Source: Ipomoea triloba (lineage: Eukaryota > Streptophyta > Magnoliopsida > Solanales > Convolvulaceae). Taken from it: 64,000 nt of DNA. Made by a program: the position numbers and the translations under genes. Shown piece after piece: positions 46,971 to 57,779 of the stretch (the stretch's first letter is position 1; each line of letters begins with the position of its first letter). The notes under the pieces are model-generated. The model ran no database searches. It had not been told where the DNA came from and saw nothing but the letters and a program-made list of their open reading frames with translations. The stretch lies in assembly GCF_003576645.1 (NCBI RefSeq), contig NC_044916.1, forward strand, positions 6,945,630-7,009,629, in the 5' to 3' direction.

Positions 46971-48095
46971 TCACTCACTCTTTCGTTCTTCCTCCTCATC
47001 CTTCTTTCTCCTGTCAGCCTCTTCTGCGTCTGCGTACCGGTTGGCCGTTCTCATGAGTTCTTCATAAGAGCGTGGGTGGTGGGTGTTCAGTTGTTTGTGG
47101 AAATCGCCTGACCTCAGTGCTTGGATGAAGATGAGAATTGCTGCATTTGAATCGAAGTCATATACGTTGTTGACTTCTTTTTTCCATTTGCTTAAGAAGT
47201 CTCGCAGGCTTTCTCCCTTATCCTGCTTTACCCCACCGAGATGTGAGAATGGTTTCTTATGTTGTATACTCCCTGAGAAATAAGACAAGAAACTTTTGGA
47301 TAGCTCTGCAAAAGTCTGAACTGATCCGTCTGGGATTGTGTTAAACCAATCTTGAGCAATCCCGTCCAAAGTGGACAAGAACGCTCTGCACATTATGGCA
47401 TCGCTTGCCCCAATCATGACCATGGCTGCCTTGTATCTTGTCATATGGGTACGCGGATCTGAAGTGCCAATGTAGGCCTTGATGGTGGGTAGTCGAAAGT
47501 CTTTTGGAAGAGGAACTTCCATTATGTTAGGAGAGAATGGAGTGGCCATTCTTACCTCCGGTTTTGGTGAGTGTTCTCTTGCTTCTACTTTCTTTTCCAA
47601 ATCATCTATCTGCCTTTGGAGTCTTTCCACCAGGCCTTCCTGTGGTGTTTTGTGTCTAGTGGAGTGACGCGGAGCCAATCCACCAGATTCGCCCATCCTT
47701 TCTCCGGATGGTCGTTTGGTTACTGCCTTTCCTGCTTGGGCACGGGGACCTCTATTGGAGGATCCTTGCACCCCCAGAGTTCTGTTTTGCCTCGGAGATT
47801 GCACTTCTTCCTCCAGAGGGGGTGGTGGCGGTAAGATCTGGCCTTGCATTCCTGCGACTAGTTGGGCCATCGTCGCCGCCGCCTGTTGAATGACCTGCGC
47901 TGCTGCCTGAAGGTCCACCACCTGGGCGGGAGCAGCAGTTGCTGGGAGGGGAGTACGGCCACCACCATGGTTGTCGTTGAGTTGGGTACAGAGGTCACCT
48001 CCATGGTTACTGTTGAGCTGCTCACGAAGATCACCCGAGGGGTGACCCTTGTTCACCTGACTAGGTGTGTGCGAGCTGCTGGATCCAGATGCCAT
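46971..48095 (-). CDS. Gypsy GAG polyprotein, with in-frame downstream extension
   Basis: 374 residues. A low-complexity N-terminus (SSSSHTPSQ; a run of prolines near residue 110) leads to a short coiled-coil-like stretch (LVERLQRQIDDLEKKVEA). The Retrotrans_gag domain starts near residue 195 (VPLPKDFRLPTIKAYIGTSD) and includes MCRAFLSTLDGIAQDWF, FAELSKSFLSYFS, GESLRDFLSKWKKEV and YEELMRTANRYADAEEA. It ends at TGA (46971-46973). The same frame continues without a stop from there through LTPLTHPVSVILSHAEEMGM to 46602, and that stretch also resembles plant gypsy GAG. The TGA is therefore either a nonsense mutation or a read-through stop. The Cys-His zinc knuckle expected further downstream is absent. 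The protein would form virus-like particles for retrotransposition of the element. Confidence 0.85.
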   Translation of the reverse strand: MASGSSSSHTPSQVNKGHPSGDLREQLNSNHGGDLCTQLNDNHGGGRTPLPATAAPAQVVDLQAAAQVIQQAAATMAQLVAGMQGQILPPPPPLEEEVQSPRQNRTLGVQGSSNRGPRAQAGKAVTKRPSGERMGESGGLAPRHSTRHKTPQEGLVERLQRQIDDLEKKVEAREHSPKPEVRMATPFSPNIMEVPLPKDFRLPTIKAYIGTSDPRTHMTRYKAAMVMIGASDAIMCRAFLSTLDGIAQDWFNTIPDGSVQTFAELSKSFLSYFSGSIQHKKPFSHLGGVKQDKGESLRDFLSKWKKEVNNVYDFDSNAAILIFIQALRSGDFHKQLNTHHPRSYEELMRTANRYADAEEADRRKKDEEEERKSE

Positions 48096-49000
48096 TGATA
48101 GTGATGAGATGAACTGAGTGGTTTTTTGATTTTGTGATTTTAGCCTGAGATCTGATCTCGGCTCTCAACGAGAGCACCAATGACGGTAATAATGTGTTAC
48201 CGGTATGTATTTGAGTATTATTGAGTGTTATCAAGTATTTGAATACAATATTGAGCGTAGTGCTCAGTGTACAGATGAAATCAGTGTTGTTTTGTCTAGT
48301 CAGAAGTCCCCCTCACTATGTGGTTGTGAGTCCTTTTATTCCTTTCAGCTCAGTAACGGAGCATTGATGAGGAGTTGAACGTTAGACATCAATACCTGAG
48401 GTGTTGAATGCTGAGGAGCTGAACGTCGGTCATCAATGCTGAGGAGCTGAACGTTGGCCANGAGTTTTTTATTTGATGAGGAGCAGCGCCACTTGATGAG
48501 GTGACACTAGCTTGATGAGGTGACGCTACTTGAGGAGCCACTTGATGAGGTGGCCGACTTCAAACCAAGTGTTGGCCGAAAACTTGGCCGAGGACTGACT
48601 TCGGCCAAATTGGAGAGTTTTTGACCGACCATCAGCGAATTACATGTTTTTTGCGTTGCACGGACTTTTCCTCTAGCTCACTGTTTCTTGCTTCCTCGCC
48701 CAGGTCACACCTCCTCTTCTTGGTGTTGGAAGCTGAAGGCTCAGGATCTTCTTCCTTTCGCCACACATTGTCGGGTAGGCTTTGTTGATGCTGGTACTGT
48801 CCCGGACACTCAACGAATGCTGGTGCTGAGGGAAAATGCACCATTCCCATTTCCTCAGCGTGACTTAGAATCACGCTAACCGGGTGAGTAAGCGGTGTTA
48901 AGTGCCGCGGTGGGGCGAGACGAGAATGCTCATCTCTTCCCTTCGTTGAGGGTGGTTGGTTTGGTCGTGGTGCCTGGCTGGGCGGACCAGCTTTATCAGG

Positions 49001-50125
49001 TCACTCACTCTTTCGTTCTTCCTCCTCATCCTTCTTTCTCCTGTCAGCCTCTTCTGCGTCTGCGTACCGGTTGGCCGTTCTCATGAGTTCTTCATAAGAG
49101 CGTGGGTGGTGGGTGTTCAGTTGTTTGTGGAAATCGCCTGACCTCAGTGCTTGGATGAAGATGAGAATTGCTGCATTTGAATCGAAGTCATATACGTTGT
49201 TGACTTCTTTTTTCCATTTGCTTAAGAAGTCTCGCAGGCTTTCTCCCTTATCCTGCTTTACCCCACCGAGATGTGAGAATGGTTTCTTATGTTGTATACT
49301 CCCTGAGAAATAAGACAAGAAACTTTTGGATAGCTCTGCAAAAGTCTGAACTGATCCGTCTGGGATTGTGTTAAACCAATCTTGAGCAATCCCGTCCAAA
49401 GTGGACAAGAACGCTCTGCACATTATGGCATCGCTTGCCCCAATCATGACCATGGCTGCCTTGTATCTTGTCATATGGGTACGCGGATCTGAAGTGCCAA
49501 TGTAGGCCTTGATGGTGGGTAGTCGAAAGTCTTTTGGAAGAGGAACTTCCATTATGTTAGGAGAGAATGGAGTGGCCATTCTTACCTCCGGTTTTGGTGA
49601 GTGTTCTCTTGCTTCTACTTTCTTTTCCAAATCATCTATCTGCCTTTGGAGTCTTTCCACCAGGCCTTCCTGTGGTGTTTTGTGTCTAGTGGAGTGACGC
49701 GGAGCCAATCCACCAGATTCGCCCATCCTTTCTCCGGATGGTCGTTTGGTTACTGCCTTTCCTGCTTGGGCACGGGGACCTCTATTGGAGGATCCTTGCA
49801 CCCCCAGAGTTCTGTTTTGCCTCGGAGATTGCACTTCTTCCTCCAGAGGGGGTGGTGGCGGTAAGATCTGGCCTTGCATTCCTGCGACTAGTTGGGCCAT
49901 CGTCGCCGCCGCCTGTTGAATGACCTGCGCTGCTGCCTGAAGGTCCACCACCTGGGCGGGAGCAGCAGTTGCTGGGAGGGGAGTACGGCCACCACCATGG
50001 TTGTCGTTGAGTTGGGTACAGAGGTCACCTCCATGGTTACTGTTGAGCTGCTCACGAAGATCACCCGAGGGGTGACCCTTGTTCACCTGACTAGGTGTGT
50101 GCGAGCTGCTGGATCCAGATGCCAT
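49001..50125 (-). CDS. Second copy of the gypsy GAG gene (likely artefact)
   Basis: Identical in translation to the copy at 46971-48095, including the TGA and the open extension to 48632. It lies wholly inside the contig overlap. Confidence 0.7.
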   Translation of the reverse strand: MASGSSSSHTPSQVNKGHPSGDLREQLNSNHGGDLCTQLNDNHGGGRTPLPATAAPAQVVDLQAAAQVIQQAAATMAQLVAGMQGQILPPPPPLEEEVQSPRQNRTLGVQGSSNRGPRAQAGKAVTKRPSGERMGESGGLAPRHSTRHKTPQEGLVERLQRQIDDLEKKVEAREHSPKPEVRMATPFSPNIMEVPLPKDFRLPTIKAYIGTSDPRTHMTRYKAAMVMIGASDAIMCRAFLSTLDGIAQDWFNTIPDGSVQTFAELSKSFLSYFSGSIQHKKPFSHLGGVKQDKGESLRDFLSKWKKEVNNVYDFDSNAAILIFIQALRSGDFHKQLNTHHPRSYEELMRTANRYADAEEADRRKKDEEEERKSE

Positions 50126-50630
50126 TGATAGTGATGAGATGAACTGAGTGGTTTTTTGATTTTGTGATTTTAGCCTGAGATCTGATCTCGGCTCTCAACG
50201 AGAGCACCAATGACGGTAATAATGTGTTACCGGTATGTATTTGAGTATTATTGAGTGTTATCAAGTATTTGAATACAATATTGAGCGTAGTGCTCAGTGT
50301 ACAGATGAAATCAGTGTTGTTTTGTCTAGTCAGAAGTCCCCCTCACTATGTGGTTGTGAGTCCTTTTATTCCTTTCAGCTCAGTAACGGAGCATTGATGA
50401 GGAGTTGAACGTTGGACATCAATACCTGAGGTGTTGAATGNAGGTCACCTCCATGGTTACTGTTGAGCTGCTCACGAAGATCACCCGAGGGGTGACCCTT
50501 GTTCACCTGACTAGGTGTGTGCGAGCTGCTGGATCCAGATGCCATTGATAGTGATGAGATGAACTGAGTGGTTTTTTGATTTTGTGATTTTAGCCTGAGA
50601 TCTGATCTCGGCTCTCAACGAGAGCACCAA

Positions 50631-51032
50631 TGACGGTAATAATGTGTTACCGGTATGTATTTGAGTATTATTGAGTGTTATCAAGTATTTGAATACAATA
50701 TTGAGCGTAGTGCTCAGTGTACAGATGAAATCAGTGTTGTTTTGTCTAGTCAGAAGTCCCCCTCACTATGTGGTTGTGAGTCCTTTTATTCCTTTCAGCT
50801 CAGTAACGGAGCATTGATGAGGAGTTGAACGTTAGACATCAATACCTGAGGTGTTGAATGCTGAGGAGCTGAACGTCGGTCATCAATGCTGAGGAGCTGA
50901 ACGTTGGCCATCAATGCTGAGGAGTTGGACCGTTGCGCATTGATGCTGATGAGTGAGGTGTCTTGGTAGTTTGAACGGCAACTGTCTTGGTTACGACAAT
51001 GGTTCCGGGTCGAGTACCCAATTACCCTGTCA
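50631..51032 (-). repeat. Right LTR of the gypsy element
   Basis: 402 bp, TGACGG…CTGTCA, followed by the CATTT target duplication. Adjacent CTCAACGAGAGCACCAA is the primer-binding site read on the minus strand. Confidence 0.85.
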
Positions 51033-51037
51033 CATTT

Positions 51038-52224
51038 GTATTGGGACCCATATAAAAAAAAAAGTAGCTTATTAGTGCCCGCCACATCAGGGAGTAAGAT
51101 TTGGAAGTACATGTAGTAAAACTCTAAGTTAAATAAGTTTTTCGCACTTTTTATCCCACGATGATTGTATCACTAAGAATGTTGATCCACTACTTTCAAA
51201 ACTTGCAGAAGTGGTCTAGGACTATCATTTTCTTAGAGTAAATAATGGTCCTTCCGGTTGACTCTCGCTCCGCCACTTTTCGCTTGAATTAATATAGCAA
51301 GGGTAAAACTGTCTTTTTCTTTAACACTCCATTTCTCCCATCTTCATCTTCGTCATTTTTTTAAATTCTAAATACATATGTTTTTTATTTAAAATGTTAA
51401 ATACATCTTTTTTTTTGTATAATTAGTAATTTTGTATAGATTTTTTTTGCATGTTAAAAAAATATTTATATTTTGGTAGAAATTTTCAATAATTTTTTTT
51501 TTCACAATTATATAAGAAGGGTCCAAGTTAAATTACTGCACAGGACCCTATTCTTTTTACACTGGTCCTAAGCAGGAATGTCTATAATAAGTAGACTTGT
51601 TTTTATAAGGGTTAGCAAACCTAGTTTGAATATCAACAAAGACAACATGGCAAAATCATTTCAAAGTATTAGAAAAATCAGGTACAAGCTAAGGTATAAG
51701 AGGAATGTCTATTAAAATTAACCAAAATAAAATCACAATTTACCAAAACAGAGATGGGTGATAATTTCAAAGTAGATTAAGTGTTACAATATGTTTTATT
51801 AAACGCATATTTTTCATATATACATGTCATGACACGATATGAATATGACAAGCAAAGAGGACCAAAAAATATTGTTACCTTTCATATATAGTTTGAATAG
51901 TTTGTAGTAAAGCCATGAAAGACGAGCAATCTATTCAATATTCATCTACGAATATAATATGTCTAGTCAAAAAAATAAATAAAAACTCAAAATAAAAATA
52001 TAATGTATCAACAGACAACAGTAATTAGCTCTAATGTTGAATAAGTCGTAGATGGCTTGCGAATTGACATGTACAAATAATTAATTTAAAAATTAAATCT
52101 CAATTTATGACGTGGCAAAATCACACTTTTGCTCTCCCAATTGTTAGAATTATATAAATCTTGTCACTCTCTTTTAACTTTTACAAATTTGCTCCTTTAA
52201 TTATACTGTTAAATTTTATATATA
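51038..52224. other. Intergenic DNA with a relic of an ankyrin-gene flank
   Basis: 51780-51990 (GTTACAATATGTTTTATTAAA…; GAATATGACAAG; AAAGCCATGAAAGACGAGCAA) matches the upstream region of genes 2 and 3. Directly after it, 52045-52110 (GAATAAGTCGTAGATGGCTT…) matches their intron sequence. The coding part that should lie between is missing. Confidence 0.55.
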
Positions 52225-52800
52225 TATGGAATGGTTCAGGTGCGGTTAAAACTTCCCGTGCGGTTGTGCGGTGATCAATGCTCTTTAAAAAAAAATTTAA
52301 ACTGATGCACCTTAAACTTCTAATCTATCCACCTTAAGTTGGATTAACATAAAGTATGACTTTGTAGAGAAAATCTTATAAAGAATATTGGTTGTGTTTT
52401 GAAACTATTAAAAAAAACAGACGCATCTTAAGAAGGTAAACAACGCACCTTAAAACCACGCACCTTAAGCTTTAAGTTCACTCACCTTAAGTTTCAACAC
52501 TCACACACCTTAAGCATACAAACCACGCACCTTAAGCACACAAACCGCACACCTTAAGAACAAAAAAACACACCTTAAGCTTCAGGTTGACTCACTTTAA
52601 GTTTCAACAACTACTCACCTTAATCAAAAAAATCACGCACCTTAAGTTCAAAACTCACACACCTTAAGCACAAAAATACGCACCTTAAAAAAGAAAACCA
52701 CGCACATTAAAATTTGATCTAGATGCAAAAATTATCAAATTACCACCATGTTTTGTTTTAAAAAAATTTGGTAATCCTGGACGTTGATTTAAGCAAAATT
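52225..52800. repeat. CACCTTAAG-motif minisatellite element
   Basis: About 15 copies of CACCTTAAG with spacers of 10-30 bp, bounded by GGTTCAGGTGCGGTTAAAAC at the left and CAGATTTAACCGCGGTATC at the right. The roughly inverse GGTTAAA/TTTAACC edges hint at a transposon. Confidence 0.6.
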
Positions 52801-53029
52801 CATGGCTCAGATTTAACCGCGGTATCAACCACTTGACTAATTGAGAAAGCAACCTCTATTTGTATCTAAGATTTTATATTTAAAAAAACTAATAAAATAG
52901 ATTTGAAGTTACAAATTTCCTTATTACTTAAATAGATATATGAAGTTTGACTTTCTAGTTAGTAAAAAAAAAAAAAAAAAAAAAAAAACTAATTTTTCAA
53001 CTGTTAGGAATTATGTTTTACAAATTCTG

Positions 53030-53185
53030 ATAATGCTAACTAAATTGTATAGACTTCGACGCCAACTATCATATAATGTGATGGTATATCTGGGTTACCA
53101 TTACAAATGGGAGTTGTAGGTTTGAATCCTAATGGTGGGGGCTTAGATTTGTTAAACTGAAAAATATTTGAGAAAAGTATAGAAT
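53030..53185 (+). mobile_element. tRNA-derived SINE candidate (family D)
   Basis: GTGATGGTATATCTGGGTTA is A-box-like and GTAGGTTTGAATCCTAATGG contains a good B box (GGTTTGAATCC). An A-rich stretch follows at about 53195-53215. A poly(A) run of 25 lies before it at 52965-52989. Confidence 0.5.
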
Positions 53186-53649
53186 CGATAAACAAAAACA
53201 AAAAAAACAAACAAAAGTAAATTGTATAGACAAATTAGTACCCACAAATCAAAAAGTTATTTTTCTAGTTTTAGGTACAATTGGCAAAGTTAATCAATCG
53301 GGCAGACCTGCAACGACAAACTGATAGCAAAAGTGCTAAAACAGCATATATGCTCACCAACAAAAAACTTTCCAAGAGGATTGGTAGGGGAAGTCTCTAG
53401 AAAGATTTAGAATAAAAATTTAGAAGAGAAAAATCCATAAATAAGGAGTCCAAGTTACTATTAACAATTTATTTTTATGTTCTATTTCATACTTTGAATA
53501 GTTTATATGGCAAATCATTATGTGGACCCAGATTCATCTTGTAAGGTGGATCCAAATTCAAAATATACAATTTATATATTGAATGTTCACAATTTATATA
53601 TTGAATGTTCATAATTTATCTAAATATTCACAATTCAAATTGTGAACAT

Positions 53650-54196
53650 ACGAAATTGATTCATCATCCGTAACATCTATCCATCCCGCCATTCCAATCA
53701 ACGGATTCATTGAGTAACTCGTGAGTAAACTAATAGAACTGGGTTGTCTAACTTCATTCAAAATTCAAAAACGAAATTTTTTGAAAATCATTTCGTCTAT
53801 TTTTTGTATCGAATCTATTTTCGATTTTCGAGGGAACGGTGGCCTTAATAAAATAAAAATCAATTTTTTCTTTTGACTTTCAGTTTAACTCATTAGATTC
53901 AGTAATACGTTCCTTCACAAAATATCTTGAATGATCGAGAAGAAGAAAAAGTTATCACACAATCGTCCAACTAGATTCTAAAACTAGGAATTTCTATTCT
54001 CTTTTCTATTTCTCTTTACATCTTAAAAAGCTCCATCCTTGTAGCTAGTAGCTAGATCGATAAAGAACCTTAATTTGGATCTCAATCCAATACAACAATG
54101 AATCAAAACTATTGATTCTAATTATTCTATTTTGATTCTTCTCTTTCCCTCATCGAATATGATCTACTACTCTTTTTTGTTACGCGCCCATGACCC
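53650..54196. other. Organelle-like insert (candidate plastid-derived block)
   Basis: Sequence such as CATCTATCCATCCCGCCATT, TTTCGATTTTCGAGGGAACG and ATCTCAATCCAATACAACAATG has the look of plastid intergenic DNA, as does the stretch after the copia element (GGATACGGGTAGACCCGGATC at 59165). No plastid gene is recognised, so this rests on composition and style only. It is repeated at 55526-56072. Confidence 0.35.
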
Positions 54197-55393
54197 TATT
54201 AAGGAATAATATCTGTATTTATTTATTATATTGATTTAGTCTAGGCAGTTATATTTTCTCTCCTACAATTAGTCTATAGCTGTTGCTTTGGCTACCTATT
54301 TATAGCTTGTAGTTCACTGTGTTCAGGTGTGAATAATATATTCTTCCTTCACTTCTAATATGGTATCAAGAGCTTAACTCCTGTGAGATTTTTTTTTTTT
54401 TCCTCTCTTCTTTCCATTTGATCCTATGGCAGTTCCAACCTCTACGATTATCCAATTATCTGCCCCCACCAACTTCCCATTCGCCTAACTGATGCAAATT
54501 TCCCAGTTTGGCAACGACAAGTTCGATCCACTCTTATCGGCCTTGGTTTATTGGGGTACATTGATGGCACGGCAAAAGAACCGGCCCGTTTTACGGACAC
54601 TGCAGCTACCATTGTCAATCCAGCACATGACAAATGGGTATGGCAGGATCAAATTATTCTTGCCGCTCTTCTGGGCAGTTGCATTGAGACAATTCAGCCA
54701 GTCATCTCCACAGCAGCAACGACTGCAGATGCATGGTCCTGTCTCGTTGCTAGCTATGCCAGCTCATCTAAAGGACGAGTTATATCTCTTAAAGCAAAGC
54801 TAGCCAAAAACCCGCGAGGCTCTCGCTCGGTGTCTGAGTTTCTCCAAGACATGAAATCCATTGCAGATGATCTTGCATTGGCTCAACATCCGGTCTCGGA
54901 TGACGATCTTGTGGTCCATACGCTCACCCAATTGGGTGATGAGTTCAATCCCATAATGGCGGCAATTAGTGTCCGTCAAACTTCGGTTACTTATGCAAAG
55001 CTTCGGACCATTCTGACGGAGTATGAACGAAATATGAAACAGTCTGCTGACCAAGTTTCATATTTGCCTACGGCGAATGCTACACAGAGACTGACGTCTA
55101 GAGACTCATCAACGAATAGGCCGGGGCCCGGCTACACCCGTGATCAGTCTACTGCCTCGAGTTCTCGTAGGGGCCGTGGTAGTGCATCTCGCCGTGGCAA
55201 CTACTCTGGCAATCGACAAGGTAGATATTGTAATTTTTGTGAATTCCCAAGTCATGACACAAAGTTCTGTAGGAAGCTGGCTCAATTTCTACGTGACAAC
55301 AACTGTCAACCCATTGACAATAACACTTCACAAAATCGACAACTAGTAGCCAACTCCGTTACCTCGCCTCAGGCAACCTCACCACAATGGATG
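54197..55393 (+). mobile_element. Ty1/copia element, truncated 5' copy
   Basis: LTR 54197-54360, primer-binding phrase TGGTATCAAGAGC from 54361, then gag to 55393, where identity with the longer copy (56073-59148) stops abruptly. 80 bp of other sequence and a 25-N gap follow. It shares 1744 bp with the second copy (offset 1876) with about two substitutions upstream of the LTR, so it is either a collapsed haplotype or an unmerged contig. Confidence 0.7.
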
Positions 55394-55472
55394 CTCCCCG
55401 TGTATCTATAGATTAATCAAAAACTTTCCATTCAACTTCTTTTTTCAATTGGTATTTTTCCGTATATTCCTA

Positions 55473-55497
55473 NNNNNNNNNNNNNNNNNNNNNNNNN
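55473..55497. other. Assembly gap of 25 N
   Basis: Run of N between the two copies of the copia 5' region. Confidence 1.
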
Positions 55498-56301
55498 AAC
55501 TAAGATAAAGTCAGAGGCATATAAAACGAAATTGATTCATCATCCGTAACATCTATCCATCCCGCCATTCCAATCAACGGATTCATTGAGTAACTCGTGA
55601 GTAAACTAATAGAACTGGGTTGTCTAACTTCATTCAAAATTCAAAAACGAAATTTTTTGAAAATCATTTCGTCTATTTTTTGTATCGAATCTATTTTCGA
55701 TTTTCGAGGGAACGGTGGCCTTAATAAAATAAAAATCAATTTTTTCTTTTGACTTTCAGTTTAACTCATTAGATTCAGTAATAGGTTCCTTCACAAAATA
55801 TCTTGAATGATCGAGAAGAGGAAAAAGTTATCACACAATCGTCCAACTAGATTCTAAAACTAGGAATTTCTATTCTCTTTTCTATTTCTCTTTACATCTT
55901 AAAAAGCTCCATCCTTGTAGCTAGTAGCTAGATCGATAAAGAACCTTAATTTGGATCTCAATCCAATACAACAATGAATCAAAACTATTGATTCTAATTA
56001 TTCTATTTTGATTCTTCTCTTTCCCTCATCGAATATGATCTACTACTCTTTTTTGTTACGCGCCCATGACCCTATTAAGGAATAATATCTGTATTTATTT
56101 ATTATATTGATTTAGTCTAGGCAGTTATATTTTCTCTCCTACAATTAGTCTATAGCTGTTGCTTTGGCTACCTATTTATAGCTTGTAGTTCACTGTGTTC
56201 AGGTGTGAATAATATATTCTTCCTTCACTTCTAATATGGTATCAAGAGCTTAACTCCTGTGAGATTTTTTTTTTTTTCCTCTCTTCTTTCCATTTGATCC
56301 T

Positions 56302-57779
56302 ATGGCAGTTCCAACCTCTACGATTATCCAATTATCTGCCCCCACCAACTTCCCATTCGCCTAACTGATGCAAATTTCCCAGTTTGGCAACGACAAGTTC
56401 GATCCACTCTTATCGGCCTTGGTTTATTGGGGTACATTGATGGCACGGCAAAAGAACCGGCCCGTTTTACGGACACTGCAGCTACCATTGTCAATCCAGC
56501 ACATGACAAATGGGTATGGCAGGATCAAATTATTCTTGCCGCTCTTCTGGGCAGTTGCATTGAGACAATTCAGCCAGTCATCTCCACAGCAGCAACGACT
56601 GCAGATGCATGGTCCTGTCTCGTTGCTAGCTATGCCAGCTCATCTAAAGGACGAGTTATATCTCTTAAAGCAAAGCTAGCCAAAAACCCGCGAGGCTCTC
56701 GCTCGGTGTCTGAGTTTCTCCAAGACATGAAATCCATTGCAGATGATCTTGCATTGGCTCAACATCCGGTCTCGGATGACGATCTTGTGGTCCATACGCT
56801 CACCCAATTGGGTGATGAGTTCAATCCCATAATGGCGGCAATTAGTGTCCGTCAAACTTCGGTTACTTATGCAAAGCTTCGGACCATTCTGACGGAGTAT
56901 GAACGAAATATGAAACAGTCTGCTGACCAAGTTTCATATTTGCCTACGGCGAATGCTACACAGAGACTGACGTCTAGAGACTCATCAACGAATAGGCCGG
57001 GGCCCGGCTACACCCGTGATCAGTCTACTGCCTCGAGTTCTCGTAGGGGCCGTGGTAGTGCATCTCGCCGTGGCAACTACTCTGGCAATCGACAAGGTAG
57101 ATATTGTAATTTTTGTGAATTCCCAAGTCATGACACAAAGTTCTGTAGGAAGCTGGCTCAATTTCTACGTGACAACAACTGTCAACCCATTGACAATAAC
57201 ACTTCACAAAATCGACAACTAGTAGCCAACTCCGTTACCTCGCCTCAGGCAACCTCACCACAATGGATGTTTGACAGTGGTGCCTCTCATCACACGGCGT
57301 CTACTACATCTGCCTTGCATGGGTTTTCAGATTATGGGGGTCCTGATGAAGTAAGCTTGGGTGATGGTAAGACCTTAACCATTACTCATACTGGTCATTC
57401 CTACCTTCCCACCTCAACTCGTTCTTTGCATTTACAAAATGTCTTATGTGTTCCGGCATTACGAACTAATCTTGTTTCTGTCTCCCAATTATGTAAATCT
57501 AATCAAGTGTCTGTTCAATTTTTTCCAACTTATGTTTTGGTGAAGGATCTGGTCACGGGGGCGCCACTTCTAAGGGGTCAGAATGTTCATGATGTCTACT
57601 ATGTTTCGCCGGTTCACCGTCCACAAATAAATGTTACGAGTCAAACCTCAATAACAGCCTGGCATCATAGGTTTGGCTACCCTTCCAATAGCACTCTTCA
57701 GAAGTTTATATATAGTTACAAGTTAGGAATTAAGCCTGCAGTTGTTAAACATTTTAATTGTTCCTCTTGTAATAAATAA
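56302..57779 (+). pseudogene. Copia gag-protease region, frameshifted
   Basis: The ATG at 56302 reads MAVPTSTIIQLSAP and stops at TAA (56359-56361). The true gag frame (LTDANFPVWQRQV, LGYIDGT) is shifted and runs from about 56346 to 57779. It contains copia-type gag, a CCHC knuckle (C-NF-C-EFPS-H-DTKF-C), the protease motif WMFDSGASHHTAS and the pre-integrase motif AWHHRFGYPS, ending CSSCNK then TAA. One frameshift separates it from the downstream part. Confidence 0.85.

Larger units (their letters stand above)
46432..50860. repeat. Overlapping gypsy contigs joined by single Ns (likely artefact)
   Basis: 48462-50440 repeats 46432-48410 (offset 2030), and 50442-50860 repeats 50022-50440 (offset 420). 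Junction Ns lie at 48461 and 50441. One substitution (GTT(A/G)GACATC) distinguishes contig ends. Confidence 0.85.
42742..51032 (-). mobile_element. GAG-only Ty3/gypsy element (non-autonomous), assembled with redundancy
   Basis: LTRs start TGACGGTAATAATG and end ACCCTGTCA on the plus strand, flanked by the 5-bp target duplication CATTT (42737-42741; 51033-51037). The element reads on the minus strand: the right LTR is followed by the primer-binding phrase TTGGTGCTCTCGTTGAG (about 48162-48178), then gag, then GC-rich repeats, then a purine tract (GGGAGTGGGGGG) against the left LTR at 45769. After removing the contig overlaps (46432-50860) and closing the N gap, I estimate LTRs of 416 and 402 bp, an interior of 2412 bp and a total near 3.2 kb. 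No pol gene is present. Confidence 0.85.
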
